Assembly (NCBI GenBank): GCA_903882805.1
Contig: CAIRYK010000016.1
Span: 1-64,000 of the forward strand
DNA: 64,000 bases
From: an uncultured Bacteroidota bacterium
GTDB taxonomy: Bacteria; Bacteroidota; Bacteroidia; Chitinophagales; Chitinophagaceae
Reading direction: 5' to 3'
Shown in pieces: positions 17,661 through 25,961 of this stretch. The notes beneath the pieces are model-generated. The model worked only from the letters and a program-made list of their open reading frames with translations. It had not been told where the DNA came from and did not search any database. The first letter of the stretch is position 1; each line of letters opens with the position of its first letter. Position numbers and translations under genes: made by a program.

Positions 17661-19628
17661 TTACTCCTTTACAAATTTCACAGTTCTATTTTGTACCCCA
17701 TTACCAGCCACAATCAAATAAATACCCGGCGCAAGGTCGTGTACATCTATTGATGCGCCACTTGCCCCCGTAGCAATCGAAGTATTGCGCAGTACCCTAC
17801 CCGTAATATCTGTAAGCTGAACAGAAACCGGCACATCTGTAGCAGTGCCTACCGATATGGTTACCATATTTCCGGCAGGGTTGGGATATACTGATAGCTG
17901 TGACTGTATTGCTGTCGTGTTTTTCACACCCACCCCGCAAGCTACCTCCAATGCTTTTTCCAGTACCTCATCGCGACCCTGCCGTATGCCGGCAGGTGTA
18001 GGATACACTACTATATCGGGCACTATACCTATGCGTTGTGTGCTGTCTCCATTGGGGTAAAATACACCTATGGATGTGAACCCTACATTCAAGTCTTGAC
18101 TAAGACGCCAATAGGTAATATTGCCATCTGAACCCATTGTTTGGCTGCCTACTTTTGTTACATTGGGCATTGCTTCCAAAACCATGCATTGATATTCAAG
18201 TGTACTCCATGTATTTTCATTAAAAAGAAGAATTATTTTACCAGTATACGCCTCAGAGGAAGTTGTTAAACCGAAATAGCCAAAATTCCGTTTATATAAA
18301 CCGGGATACCTAACATCTGGTTCTAGGAATTTAGCAACGATTCGTTGATCGGGGAAAATTTTCGCCGCCAATCTGGTGATAAGGTTACCCCCTACGCCAT
18401 TACGAAAGTCGAAAATAATTGCTTTTTTACTCCTGAAATTATCATACATCGGGTTAATGTCGGCGTCATACATATTACCTATGTTTACATAACCGATATC
18501 ACAGGTGTAATTTGTCCATTTTACATTTTTCAAAGAATCTGCGGGATAAAAAACATCATAAAAAAAGGAAATTGAAGTTGGCGAAGTTGGATTAATACAA
18601 CTTACACTTATGCTATTTAAAACGCCTAAGCTGTCTAAAACAACTAAATGTTCAATTGCCCCCCATGATTGTCGCCTTAGTGCCTTGTCACAGATTATCC
18701 AACCTAATACAGACTGATTGCCATGGGAGTAGTAATTTTTCAAACTATCTTCCCATTGAGTCATTGTCAATCCGTCAATTGAAATTAGAACATCGCCGAC
18801 AGCAATTCCGGCGATTGCCGATCTTACTACTACATACTGGCTATCACAATACTTTAATTTTATGCGAGGCATAAAGTATCCACGTGGTTCTTGATAATAA
18901 GAACTGTAGGTTAGATTGTATACATGCGCATCATCCAGAAATTTTGCGGTCTTTAATAGTTCTAAGTTAAGCGCATTAGCATTAGTGGCATTTACAAAGG
19001 GCACAGCTTTATTATACAAAACGCTATCAATAGGCACATCTAAAACATAATTGTAAGGATTAAAATACCGAATGATATTCCAATATTTGAACAGCATCAA
19101 GCATCTATGGTTATAGTCAGGAAAGTTAGCAGTAGTGTTTATGTTCAATCCAAGGCTGTCTTGTGGGAAAATCAACCACCCAACATTTGATGTAGTATAT
19201 GTATTTCTTTCAACCCAACACCCAGCATGTGGTCTAAAATTATTCTTAATCGTATCTAACTGCACTTGCACATCGCTCCTCAAAACCGGCGAAGCAATCC
19301 AGCCCCAATCGCGGTTGCGTTTTAGTTCTACAGGTAGGGTGTCGAGTAAAGGTGTTGTGGCTATAGCCATGGGGCCGGCAAGTGCCAGTAGGGTATCCAG
19401 TGCATTGTTAAACTCATCGTTGGTGCTTGCGCTCCGTACCATGGGTAATACATGAAGCAGCACACTATCCCAGTTTTGCCCCCGGCACTCAGATACCTCA
19501 GAATGATAATACTTTACAAAACCCCACACCTTACATGTGTAGTAAAGCTTTTCCTGCATGGTGGGTACCTGTGCTTGGGCTGTTTGCCATGACAGCAGCA
19601 AAAGAAGGAGCGGTAATAGTTTGCGCAT
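17661..19628 (-). CDS. S41 family peptidase with T9SS sorting domain
   Basis: 655 residues from the ATG at 19628, which gives a textbook signal peptide (MRKLLPLLLLLLSWQTAQAQ); the open frame continues 47 codons upstream without one. A PDZ-like segment (IAVGDVLISIDGLTMTQW) precedes the C-terminal processing peptidase (S41) core. The core shows IIFDFRNGVGG, then ENTWSTLEY with candidate nucleophile Ser475, then GSQTMGSDGN. The C-terminus (VYPNPAGNMVTISV ... APGIYLIVA) is a type A T9SS sorting domain. It is probably a secreted or surface-attached protease. The Lys of the Ser-Lys dyad could not be assigned by eye. Confidence 0.88.
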   Translation of the reverse strand: MRKLLPLLLLLLSWQTAQAQVPTMQEKLYYTCKVWGFVKYYHSEVSECRGQNWDSVLLHVLPMVRSASTNDEFNNALDTLLALAGPMAIATTPLLDTLPVELKRNRDWGWIASPVLRSDVQVQLDTIKNNFRPHAGCWVERNTYTTSNVGWLIFPQDSLGLNINTTANFPDYNHRCLMLFKYWNIIRYFNPYNYVLDVPIDSVLYNKAVPFVNATNANALNLELLKTAKFLDDAHVYNLTYSSYYQEPRGYFMPRIKLKYCDSQYVVVRSAIAGIAVGDVLISIDGLTMTQWEDSLKNYYSHGNQSVLGWIICDKALRRQSWGAIEHLVVLDSLGVLNSISVSCINPTSPTSISFFYDVFYPADSLKNVKWTNYTCDIGYVNIGNMYDADINPMYDNFRSKKAIIFDFRNGVGGNLITRLAAKIFPDQRIVAKFLEPDVRYPGLYKRNFGYFGLTTSSEAYTGKIILLFNENTWSTLEYQCMVLEAMPNVTKVGSQTMGSDGNITYWRLSQDLNVGFTSIGVFYPNGDSTQRIGIVPDIVVYPTPAGIRQGRDEVLEKALEVACGVGVKNTTAIQSQLSVYPNPAGNMVTISVGTATDVPVSVQLTDITGRVLRNTSIATGASGASIDVHDLAPGIYLIVAGNGVQNRTVKFVKE

Positions 19629-20090
19629 GATTGTAAAATAGTAGCTAAGTAAAAATACAAGGCAATGTATATACATAGACGTAATAATGCAAATAAACCT
19701 TGGGGGATTGTAGAAAATAAAGTGCTGAAACCAATTATTTCCTACTACACCCAGCACTATTTGCCACATTGTTGCATATATCCTAATACGTCCAGTTACA
19801 ACCTATACAACACCGCCATTATCAATCTCCTCAGCTTTCACAAGATCGGTGGCCCAGATGGCGGTAGCGGTGTAGCTTGTGGGCTATGTTACACCTCCCC
19901 TACCTGCAAAATGTAGGGTCGGCAGCCGATGGCAGCGGGCTTGCTGCAGACAGATTGTATGACAGTACATTACATTAAACATCAAAACATCTTGGTTATA
20001 TATTTATTGAATCTGCCTGCAAACATTTCTACTCCTCACAATAAGGCAAGTATGTAATACCTTTGGCAAAATTATACCTTCACTATTGTT
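19629..20090. other. divergent intergenic region with small hairpins
   Basis: About 460 bp between divergent genes. It contains short palindromes near 19931-19947 (gcagcgggcttgctgc) and the -7 element of the esterase gene. Open frames here lack coding character and are not called. Confidence 0.4.
20058..20065 (+). promoter_or_regulatory. -7 element (TACCTTTG) of the esterase gene
   Basis: An exact match to the Bacteroidota -7 consensus TAnnTTTG, 25 bp before the ATG at 20091. No TTG is found at the -33 spacing, so the promoter may be weak or activator-dependent. Confidence 0.45.
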
Positions 20091-20954
20091 ATGAATACTG
20101 TTACTATTAAGCGCGTGCTTTGTGCTGCTACTGCATTGCTTTGTTTGCTAACCAATACAAATGCGCAACAAAAAAATACCCCGACCGCCGCTACCCCCAT
20201 TACCATTGGGTATAGCGTATCAATACAATCGCAGATTCTCAACGAAAAACGCACACTGAATATTTACCTGCCTGATGGTTATAGCAAAACCGACTCTGTA
20301 ACGTACCCTGTTATTTACCTGCTTGATGGCGGTATGGATGAAGACTTTGTACATACCATAGGGTTGGTGCAGTTCAATACTTTGTCGTGGGTAGAGCGTT
20401 TACCCAATTCTATTGTGGTAGGCATTGTTAACACCGACCGCAAAAAGGACATGACCTTCCCTACTACTGTAACCGAAGAAAAAGAGAAATTCCCTACAGC
20501 CGGCGGCGCCGATAATTTTATAAATTTTATAGAAAAAGAGTTGCAACCATACATCAGCCAACACTACAACACTTCTGGCTCCAACACCATCATTGGTCAG
20601 TCGCTGGCTGGGCTGTTAGCCACAGAAATATTATTTAAAAAAACATCGTTGTTCAACAGGTATATTATCGTCAGCCCTAGCCTGTGGTGGAGCAACGGGG
20701 CTATGCTTAAACAGCCCATGGCGCCCCCAAAAACAAAAACTTGGGTGTATATAGGCGTAGGAAAAGAAGGACTGGCGCCTACCGCACAGCCGCATGTGAT
20801 GGAAGTGGATGCCAATTTGCTTGTAGATAAATTAAAGAAAGCAGGCAACAAACAAACCGAATTATTTTTCGATTACCTGCCCGACGAAAACCATGCCACT
20901 ATTGGCCATCAGGCTGTACTTAATGCATTCAAGAAGATATATGCAAACAAGTGA
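20091..20954 (+). CDS. alpha/beta hydrolase, putative esterase (EstD/Fes-like)
   Basis: 287 residues with a signal peptide (ending TNAQ near residue 26). The putative esterase family (PF00756) is recognised by YPVIYLLDGG and by the nucleophile elbow IGQSLAG with Ser171. The likely catalytic His268 sits in DENHATIGH. Members hydrolyse carboxylic esters, including siderophore esters. The exact substrate is not indicated by context, since no siderophore genes are nearby. Single gene; length is typical. Confidence 0.9.
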   Translation: MNTVTIKRVLCAATALLCLLTNTNAQQKNTPTAATPITIGYSVSIQSQILNEKRTLNIYLPDGYSKTDSVTYPVIYLLDGGMDEDFVHTIGLVQFNTLSWVERLPNSIVVGIVNTDRKKDMTFPTTVTEEKEKFPTAGGADNFINFIEKELQPYISQHYNTSGSNTIIGQSLAGLLATEILFKKTSLFNRYIIVSPSLWWSNGAMLKQPMAPPKTKTWVYIGVGKEGLAPTAQPHVMEVDANLLVDKLKKAGNKQTELFFDYLPDENHATIGHQAVLNAFKKIYANK

Positions 20955-20999
20955 TAAAAAATCACTTTAAATCACTGGAGCAAGCAACGCCTAAGCCCA

Positions 21000-21398
21000 C
21001 TACATATGTTGCTTTATCAAAGCGCTGAATGGCTCCAGATCCAGTGGTTTTTCTATAAATCCGGATACCATTGGATTCTGCTCCGCTTTTTCTTTGTCTT
21101 TCATATCAATAGACGAAGTGAGCATATACGTAATAAAACTACCCAGGGTTACACCAGCCAGCTTGTCCAGTACATTCCAACCATTCAATACAGGCATATT
21201 AATATCCAACAATAGAATGGTCTTTTCGCCGTCGGCCAGTGGATAGTTGTCGCGAATGTAGTCGATGGCTAATTGTGGATTTGTAAATGCCTTCACAGGC
21301 GCGCCAATTGCGCAAATGCGCAATATCGATTCACAGATAAAATTGTTAATCGGGTCGTCGTCGATAAGAATAAAACGAACTGCATTTGAACTAATCAT
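21000..21398 (-). CDS. single-domain response regulator
   Basis: 132 residues, a stand-alone CheY-like receiver domain. The acidic cluster IDDD (13-15), the phosphoacceptor Asp65 in LLLDINMP, Thr94 (TSS) and Lys117 (EKP) are all present, so it should be phosphorylatable. There is no output domain, so it must act by protein contact or phosphorelay. No histidine kinase is adjacent; orphan receivers of this kind are common in Bacteroidota. Convergent with the esterase gene. Confidence 0.93.
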   Translation of the reverse strand: MISSNAVRFILIDDDPINNFICESILRICAIGAPVKAFTNPQLAIDYIRDNYPLADGEKTILLLDINMPVLNGWNVLDKLAGVTLGSFITYMLTSSIDMKDKEKAEQNPMVSGFIEKPLDLEPFSALIKQHM

Positions 21399-21870
21399 AA
21401 ATTTACAAGTCCTGTTATTGGTATGTTGCGCGGTGCAACCTAATCTTTTTTTTCTACAATTTTACATTATTTCTACCCCCCTCAGCCCATGTCGCAATCT
21501 TGTGTAAGTACTTAAACAACATGAATAGTATTGGTAATGCACCATCCAATATAAAACGCAAAAAGCCGCTACACTTTACTGCCTTTTATCAGAAAATCGC
21601 ACAACCCTTATAAGCTAAGACTCTGCTAAGTCGTGGAGTACCTTGTTTGAAAAACTAACTCAAGTACTTAATTTACCCAATATGTTATTTTATCATCCTT
21701 TTACACCAAATCCACAACAAATATAATCTTTGTACGTACATTTTTCATTACTAGTTCGACCTGATCTACATTTTTTGTCAAAATAAGTTAACAAGACTTA
21801 AAAACACGCGATACTTGGCAAAAATAGAATTGAGTACAGCAAGTTGCAGCTATTTTCGCTCTTTATACCG

Positions 21871-21905
21871 TTTGGACATTAAAAATCGCCATGCGGGCAT
21901 TGTTG
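21871..21905 (+). repeat. dispersed repeat, copy A (matches 43551-43586)
   Basis: The segment around ggacattaaaaatcgccatg and cgggcattgttgc recurs, with few changes, at 43551-43586. Similarity appears to continue weakly for about 30 more bases (tacgaaacgcagc against tatggggcgcagc). Confidence 0.65.
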
Positions 21906-22029
21906 CTCCCCTACGAAACGCAGCCTGTGTATGTACCAATAAGAGTTCATTTTTCGGCATACATTGGCACACAAACAAACGTGTATTTGTCCTTCAAATA
22001 CAATCGAGGTAGATTGCCTTGCTGAGGAA

Positions 22030-22240
22030 AAGCCCGAATGGGCTTTAATATGCGTAGCCTCTGGAGTATCCCGGGGTAAGGAATTTCAAACACTCCAACC
22101 CAGAATGGGTTGAATGTGAATAGGCAATATGGACTTGTAGTATACAATAGCACATTCAACTCTTTCAGAGTTGTACCTCATTTTCCTTAATACCGGAGGC
22201 TTCACCTCCGGCTACGCACATTTTAGCCCTATCGGGCTAA
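22030..22240. repeat. cluster of five short inverted repeats (REP-like)
   Basis: Five perfect or near-perfect hairpins occur in 210 bp: aagcccgaatgggctt (22030), caacccagaatgggttg (22096), caactctttcagagttg (22157), ccggaggcttcacctccgg (22193) and ttagccctatcgggctaa (22223). Each has a 6- to 8-bp stem and a 2- to 5-base loop. Such hairpin strings recur between genes in Bacteroidota genomes and resemble REP-type elements mobilised by TnpA-REP-like enzymes. Origin is inferred. Confidence 0.75.
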
Positions 22241-22429
22241 GTACGAATTACAATCAAATTGAGTGACAAATTTTCGACAATAGCTTGCCGATTTATGAAA
22301 TACAATTGGTATTACTGCGGGGAACCATAGTTCGCAGAACCAAATTGTACGATTAAGTGCGGCTAAAATCCTAAAAAATAAAAAGCAGTTACAAATGAAT
22401 GCGACTGCTTTTTGTTTGGGACGACCTGA

Positions 22430-22678
22430 TTATGATTTCTTGCGAGGGTAATATTTTACATCTTGTTTAGCCCTTTCATAAACATAGCTACAGGCGTCAT
22501 TTAGGTTTGCGAAACACTCGTCTATAGAATAGACATCTCTTTCATGAGAGTATACGCGCCATTTTTTGTTATACTCATAATAGGCTACGTGTATACCCTC
22601 CTTCAGTTCATCGGTCGAAAAATACCATTCAGGCATGCCCAGCTCATCAAGTTTGATTATTAGTTCTTCAAGTGTCAT
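22430..22678 (-). CDS. small hypothetical protein
   Basis: 82 residues, soluble, rich in aromatic and charged residues (WYFSTDELKEGIHVAYYE, YNKKWRVYSHERDVY, then helix LNDACSYVYERAKQDV). The composition and alternating strand-helix pattern look like a genuine small alpha/beta protein, similar in feel to immunity or antitoxin proteins of polymorphic toxins, though no family is recognised. It sits alone beside tRNA-derived repeats, a usual place for accessory genes. Confidence 0.6.
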   Translation of the reverse strand: MTLEELIIKLDELGMPEWYFSTDELKEGIHVAYYEYNKKWRVYSHERDVYSIDECFANLNDACSYVYERAKQDVKYYPRKKS

Positions 22679-22740
22679 GAGGAATGATTGTAAACTATAC
22701 TATCCGAACGCTTATCGCGCTCCGCTCCCTTTCTTTTAAA

Positions 22741-22953
22741 TTGATTCCACTCGAGCTTGAACCAAGCCCCCCTGATTGAGTGGTCGCTTTCCTTCACTTT
22801 TACCCATAAAAAAAGCGGAACGCTCTATGCACTCAGCTTTCTTTCTATACTTGTGGTCCCACTCGGGCTTGAACCAAGGACCCCCTGAATATGACTGGTC
22901 ACTTTCCTTTAATTTTCAGCATAAAAAAAGAGTTGCAGTGAGCAACTCTTTTT
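22741..22953 (-). repeat. two degenerate tandem copies of the tRNA 3' half plus terminator
   Basis: Unit 2 (22850-22953) begins with 39 bases identical to the 3' part of the intact tRNA plus its flank (22954-22992), then a spacer and a hairpin with an A-run. Unit 3 (22741-22849) repeats the same order with more changes (ccactcgagcttgaacc, then ccttcacttttac, then ataaaaaaagcgg). Unit lengths are about 104 and 109 bp. Neither copy has a 5' half, so they are not functional tRNAs. Confidence 0.85.
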
Positions 22954-22955
22954 CT
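22923..22955 (-). terminator. terminator downstream of the tRNA
   Basis: The stem agagttgc / gcaactct with loop agtga (22929-22949) is flanked by A7 on one side and a T-run on the other, so it can work in both directions. It lies directly after the tRNA 3' end on the minus strand. Confidence 0.75.
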
Positions 22956-22957
22956 TG

Positions 22958-23031
22958 TGGTCCCACTCGGGCTTGAACCAAGGACCCCCTGATTATGAGT
23001 CAGGTGCTCTAACCAACTGAGCTATAGGACC
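22958..23031 (-). tRNA. tRNA with CAT anticodon (Met elongator or Ile2)
   Basis: Read on the minus strand, the gene begins GGTCCTATAGCTCAG and the acceptor stem GGTCCTA pairs with TGGGACC plus discriminator A. The D-loop contains AGTTGGTTAGAGC, the anticodon loop is CTCATAA (anticodon CAT) and the T-loop is GGTTCAAGC. CCA is not fully encoded after the discriminator. A CAT anticodon can be elongator Met or lysidine-modified Ile2, and I cannot decide by eye. The 3' half has been copied twice downstream. Confidence 0.93.
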
Positions 23032-23268
23032 GACGTTTGACCGTCAATTGGAGTGCAAATGTAGTATAAGTTTTGAAAAGTGCAAAAAATTATTTGCGCT
23101 ATTTGCGCAGGCTATGGGTCAGCAATTCTGAGGATTCATTCAGTTATTATCCACACAAAAGCGCATTTGCAATAATAAAAATGTGAATAAACCAATATTT
23201 ATCCACATTTTACTTTCAGGGCTTTACTTATTACAGTCTGCCGTCTATCTTTAGAAAAATTGTTGCCT

Positions 23269-24129
23269 ATGCAAAACCGTTTAGCGTTGTATCTGCTTGC
23301 TGGTTGCTTGCTTTTTGCTGTGCAAAGCCGCGCTCATGCTGCGTTCTCGGTTTATCGCTTCATTGCTATTGCGGGCATTCCATCGGCGTTGCCCAATTTT
23401 GTAGACGGCCTGTTCGATACAGATCCTCCTGTGGTGATCGCCACTACCAACATTGCCCTAAAAAACAAACCTTATGCGCTCTCTACGGCGCCACGCCTGC
23501 GCAAGCCTGTGGCCGCAAAGCCCATTGCCGATACCGCAGATGCTGCCGACGCAACGCTCGCCAAGACTGCCGATACGCTGGCCCTGAAAGAAATAGCCAA
23601 GGAAGACAATACAGAAACCGACCAACCCGCTACCGATGAAGATGCGCCGCGCCGCCATGGCGATGCCGGCAAACTCATCAACAAGTATGCCGAAATGATT
23701 AATCTGCAACCCACCGAAATCAATAATTATTCGCTCTACAACTTTATAGACAACTGGTATGGCGCACGCTACAAGTATGGCGGCGCCGACAAGTCGGGTA
23801 TAGACTGCTCTGCTTTTTCGCAGCGGCTCTACGAAGATATTTATGGTATGGACCTTGAGCGCACCGCGCGCCAGCAGCGCCGTAGTTGCGAGCGCATCAA
23901 GCAGTTGGCCGACGCCAAAGAGGGCGATCTGGTGTTTTTTCATGTGCGCAGTTTCCGCATATCGCATGTAGGCGTTTATCTGGCCAATGGTTATTTTGTG
24001 CATGCGTCGCGCTCCAAAGGCGTTGTTATCAGCAGCCTAGATAGCAAGTATTGGCGCCGCCGCCTGGCTACCTGCGGCCGCGTGCCCAAGGACGAGAAAG
24101 AAGTGAGCGAGTCTGATTTCCTCCCCTAA
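23269..24129 (+). CDS. secreted NlpC/P60 (C40) peptidoglycan endopeptidase
   Basis: 286 residues from the ATG at 23269, which starts a signal peptide (MQNRLALYLLAGCLLFA...AHA); an in-frame TTG lies 9 bp earlier. After an Ala/Asp-rich linker, the C-terminal domain from about 155 shows WYGARYKYGGADKSGIDCSAF with catalytic Cys180, RISHVGVYL with His233 and YFVHAS with His245, the Cys-His-His triad of NlpC/P60. It would cut gamma-D-Glu-diaminopimelate-type bonds in cell-wall peptides. A -7-like TATCTTTA lies just upstream (23246-23253). Confidence 0.92.
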   Translation: MQNRLALYLLAGCLLFAVQSRAHAAFSVYRFIAIAGIPSALPNFVDGLFDTDPPVVIATTNIALKNKPYALSTAPRLRKPVAAKPIADTADAADATLAKTADTLALKEIAKEDNTETDQPATDEDAPRRHGDAGKLINKYAEMINLQPTEINNYSLYNFIDNWYGARYKYGGADKSGIDCSAFSQRLYEDIYGMDLERTARQQRRSCERIKQLADAKEGDLVFFHVRSFRISHVGVYLANGYFVHASRSKGVVISSLDSKYWRRRLATCGRVPKDEKEVSESDFLP

Positions 24130-24170
24130 CCCCGTGTGGTTTCCACTACCTTTGAGGCTGTATTTTCAGT

Positions 24171-24785
24171 ATGTTACAAGATCTGTTTTTATCATTGGCG
24201 GGGCGCTATTGTGCCGATGTAAGCCTATGCGCCAGGCAATTTGCTGCGCTGCAGGCCGCCTATTGCGGCAAGGGTCGCCACTACCATACGTTGGTTCATC
24301 TGGAGACGCTGGTTAACGAACTTACACCTTTTAGCCACCTGATAAGCGACGGGGATACCCTGTTGTTTCCCCTCTTTTACCACGATGCTGTATATAATGC
24401 GCTAAAAAACGATAATGAAGAACAAAGCGCAGCGCTGGCGCGCCGCTGCATGACTGAGTTGGGAACTACGGAGGCAATGATAGCCCGTTGCGAGGCGCAG
24501 ATACTGGCCACAAAAAGTCATGCCATTGCCAATGATACCGACACTAATCTATTTACCGATGCCGACCTTGCCATCCTTGGGCAGCCATGGGATGCCTATT
24601 GTAGGTATGCCGAGCAAGTGAGAAGGGAATACAGTATGTATCCCGATTTGCTCTACCGTCCGGGCCGCAAAAAGGTGTTGGCGCATTTTCTGTCTATGCC
24701 GCGCATCTACAAAACACCGAAGTTTGCCGACAGGTACGAGGCCTCAGCCCGAGCCAACATGGCCCGCGAGCTGGCCGCATTGTAG
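24171..24785 (+). CDS. HD-domain metal-dependent phosphohydrolase-like protein
   Basis: 204 residues matching the predicted HD-superfamily proteins of the COG4339 type. GRHYHTLVHLETLV supplies the first His residues, FYHDAVYN the HD pair, and ATKSHAIANDTDTNLFTDADLAILG the later His and Asp. The C-terminal helix ends with the typical YRPGRKKVLAHFL segment. Activity on a nucleotide or phosphoester is likely from the HD motif, but no substrate is known. It follows the NlpC/P60 gene by 41 bp and converges with the polyprenyl synthase gene with only 3 bp between stop codons. Confidence 0.88.
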   Translation: MLQDLFLSLAGRYCADVSLCARQFAALQAAYCGKGRHYHTLVHLETLVNELTPFSHLISDGDTLLFPLFYHDAVYNALKNDNEEQSAALARRCMTELGTTEAMIARCEAQILATKSHAIANDTDTNLFTDADLAILGQPWDAYCRYAEQVRREYSMYPDLLYRPGRKKVLAHFLSMPRIYKTPKFADRYEASARANMARELAAL

Positions 24786-24788
24786 CGT

Positions 24789-25751
24789 TTAGTATTTACG
24801 GTCTATCACATAGTTCACCAGTTCTTCCATTGCCTGGCGGGCAGGGCTGTCGGGGTAGGTATATAGTATTTCAAGCGCTTCGTTTTTGTAGTTCATCATG
24901 CGTTTGTAGGCATACTCTATCCCGCCCGACTTTTGCACCATAGCTATTACCTCGTCTACCTTGCTGCGGTCGGTGCTGTTGTTTTTTACTATGTATATTA
25001 TTTTTCGCTTGGTGGCTGTGTCGGCGTTTTGCAGGCAGTATATCAGGGGCAGGGTCATTTTCTTTTCCTTTATATCTATACCGGTGGGCTTGCCAATATT
25101 GTCTTGTCCGTAGTCGAACAGGTCGTCTTTTATCTGGAAGGCAATACCTACTTTTTCGCCAAACAGTCTGAATTTTTCGGCCACAGCGTCGTCGGCGGTG
25201 GTAGAGTAGGCGCCGGCCGAGCAGGCCGACGATAGCAGCGATGCTGTTTTGGCGCGAATAATATCAAAATACACCTGCTCGTCTATATCCAGTTTGCGGG
25301 CTTTCTCCATTTGCAGCAGCTCGCCTTCGGCCATCTCTTTTACAGCGCGCGATGTTATTTGTAGTATTTTGTAGTCGCCGTTGTCTACAGATAGCAGCAA
25401 CCCCTTGCTGAGCAGGTAGTCGCCTACCAGCACGGCTATTTTGTTTTTCCATAGGGCGTTTATAGAAAAAAAGTTGCGGCGTTTCATAGAGTTGTCTACC
25501 ACATCGTCGTGCACCAGTGTGGCGGTGTGCAGCAACTCTATGAGCGAAGCGGCACGGTAAGACACCTCATTTATTTCACCTGCTATTTTGGCCGACAGAA
25601 ATACAAACATTGGCCGCATCTGCTTACCTTTGCGCCGGATGATGAACCGCATAATACGGTCCAACAATTGATTTGAACTCTTGACGCTCTCTGAAAACTT
25701 TTTTTCAAATTGCAGTAATTCCTGACCTATTACTTTATTTACAAGTTGCAT
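24789..25751 (-). CDS. trans-polyprenyl diphosphate synthase
   Basis: 320 residues, a typical length. Both aspartate-rich motifs are present: HDDVVDN (Asp82-Asp86) and KDDLFDY (Asp209-Asp213), together with GKQMRP near the N-terminus. It condenses isopentenyl diphosphate onto an allylic primer to make long-chain prenyl diphosphates, which feed menaquinone side chains in Bacteroidota. It ends with the expected short C-terminal Arg/Lys tail (VIDRKY). Monocistronic; chain length cannot be read reliably from sequence. Confidence 0.95.
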   Translation of the reverse strand: MQLVNKVIGQELLQFEKKFSESVKSSNQLLDRIMRFIIRRKGKQMRPMFVFLSAKIAGEINEVSYRAASLIELLHTATLVHDDVVDNSMKRRNFFSINALWKNKIAVLVGDYLLSKGLLLSVDNGDYKILQITSRAVKEMAEGELLQMEKARKLDIDEQVYFDIIRAKTASLLSSACSAGAYSTTADDAVAEKFRLFGEKVGIAFQIKDDLFDYGQDNIGKPTGIDIKEKKMTLPLIYCLQNADTATKRKIIYIVKNNSTDRSKVDEVIAMVQKSGGIEYAYKRMMNYKNEALEILYTYPDSPARQAMEELVNYVIDRKY

Positions 25752-25879
25752 TCAATGATACTGTGATGGTATAAAATGTAAAAGTCCGAAATAAGAATTG
25801 TATAAACGTTGTTTTTTTATCGGGGGGCATATATACGCACAATAATTTGGTAAAATGGGGGTTATTTTCATTTTTCTGT

Positions 25880-25910
25880 TTGCTTTTTGTTGCGTTCGTG
25901 TCTATCTTTA
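25880..25910 (+). promoter_or_regulatory. Bacteroidota-type promoter of the OmpA-like gene
   Basis: TTG (25880-25882), 20 bases, then TATCTTTA (25903-25910), 51 bp before the ATG at 25962. Confidence 0.6.
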
Positions 25911-25961
25911 CCAACGTATTTATATAATTTGCATAAATATAAAATATTAAACACCAATACA

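Larger units (their letters stand above)
21399..22429. other. 1-kb gene-poor region with repeat cluster
   Basis: No convincing gene. It contains one copy of a dispersed repeat (21871-21905), a cluster of five hairpins (22030-22240) and otherwise A/T-rich sequence. A 65-codon open frame at 21815-22012 runs through the dispersed repeat and is judged non-genic. Confidence 0.6.

Noticed and set aside
19665-19916. 83-codon open frame between divergent genes
   Set aside because: No motif and no start context; it overlaps the expected promoter region of the S41 gene.
21815-22012. 65-codon open frame in the repeat region
   Set aside because: It runs through the dispersed repeat and has no ribosome-binding context or recognisable motif.
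22741-22953. Possible second and third tRNA genes
   Set aside because: Only the 3' half is present in each; no acceptor 5' strand or D-arm can be folded.
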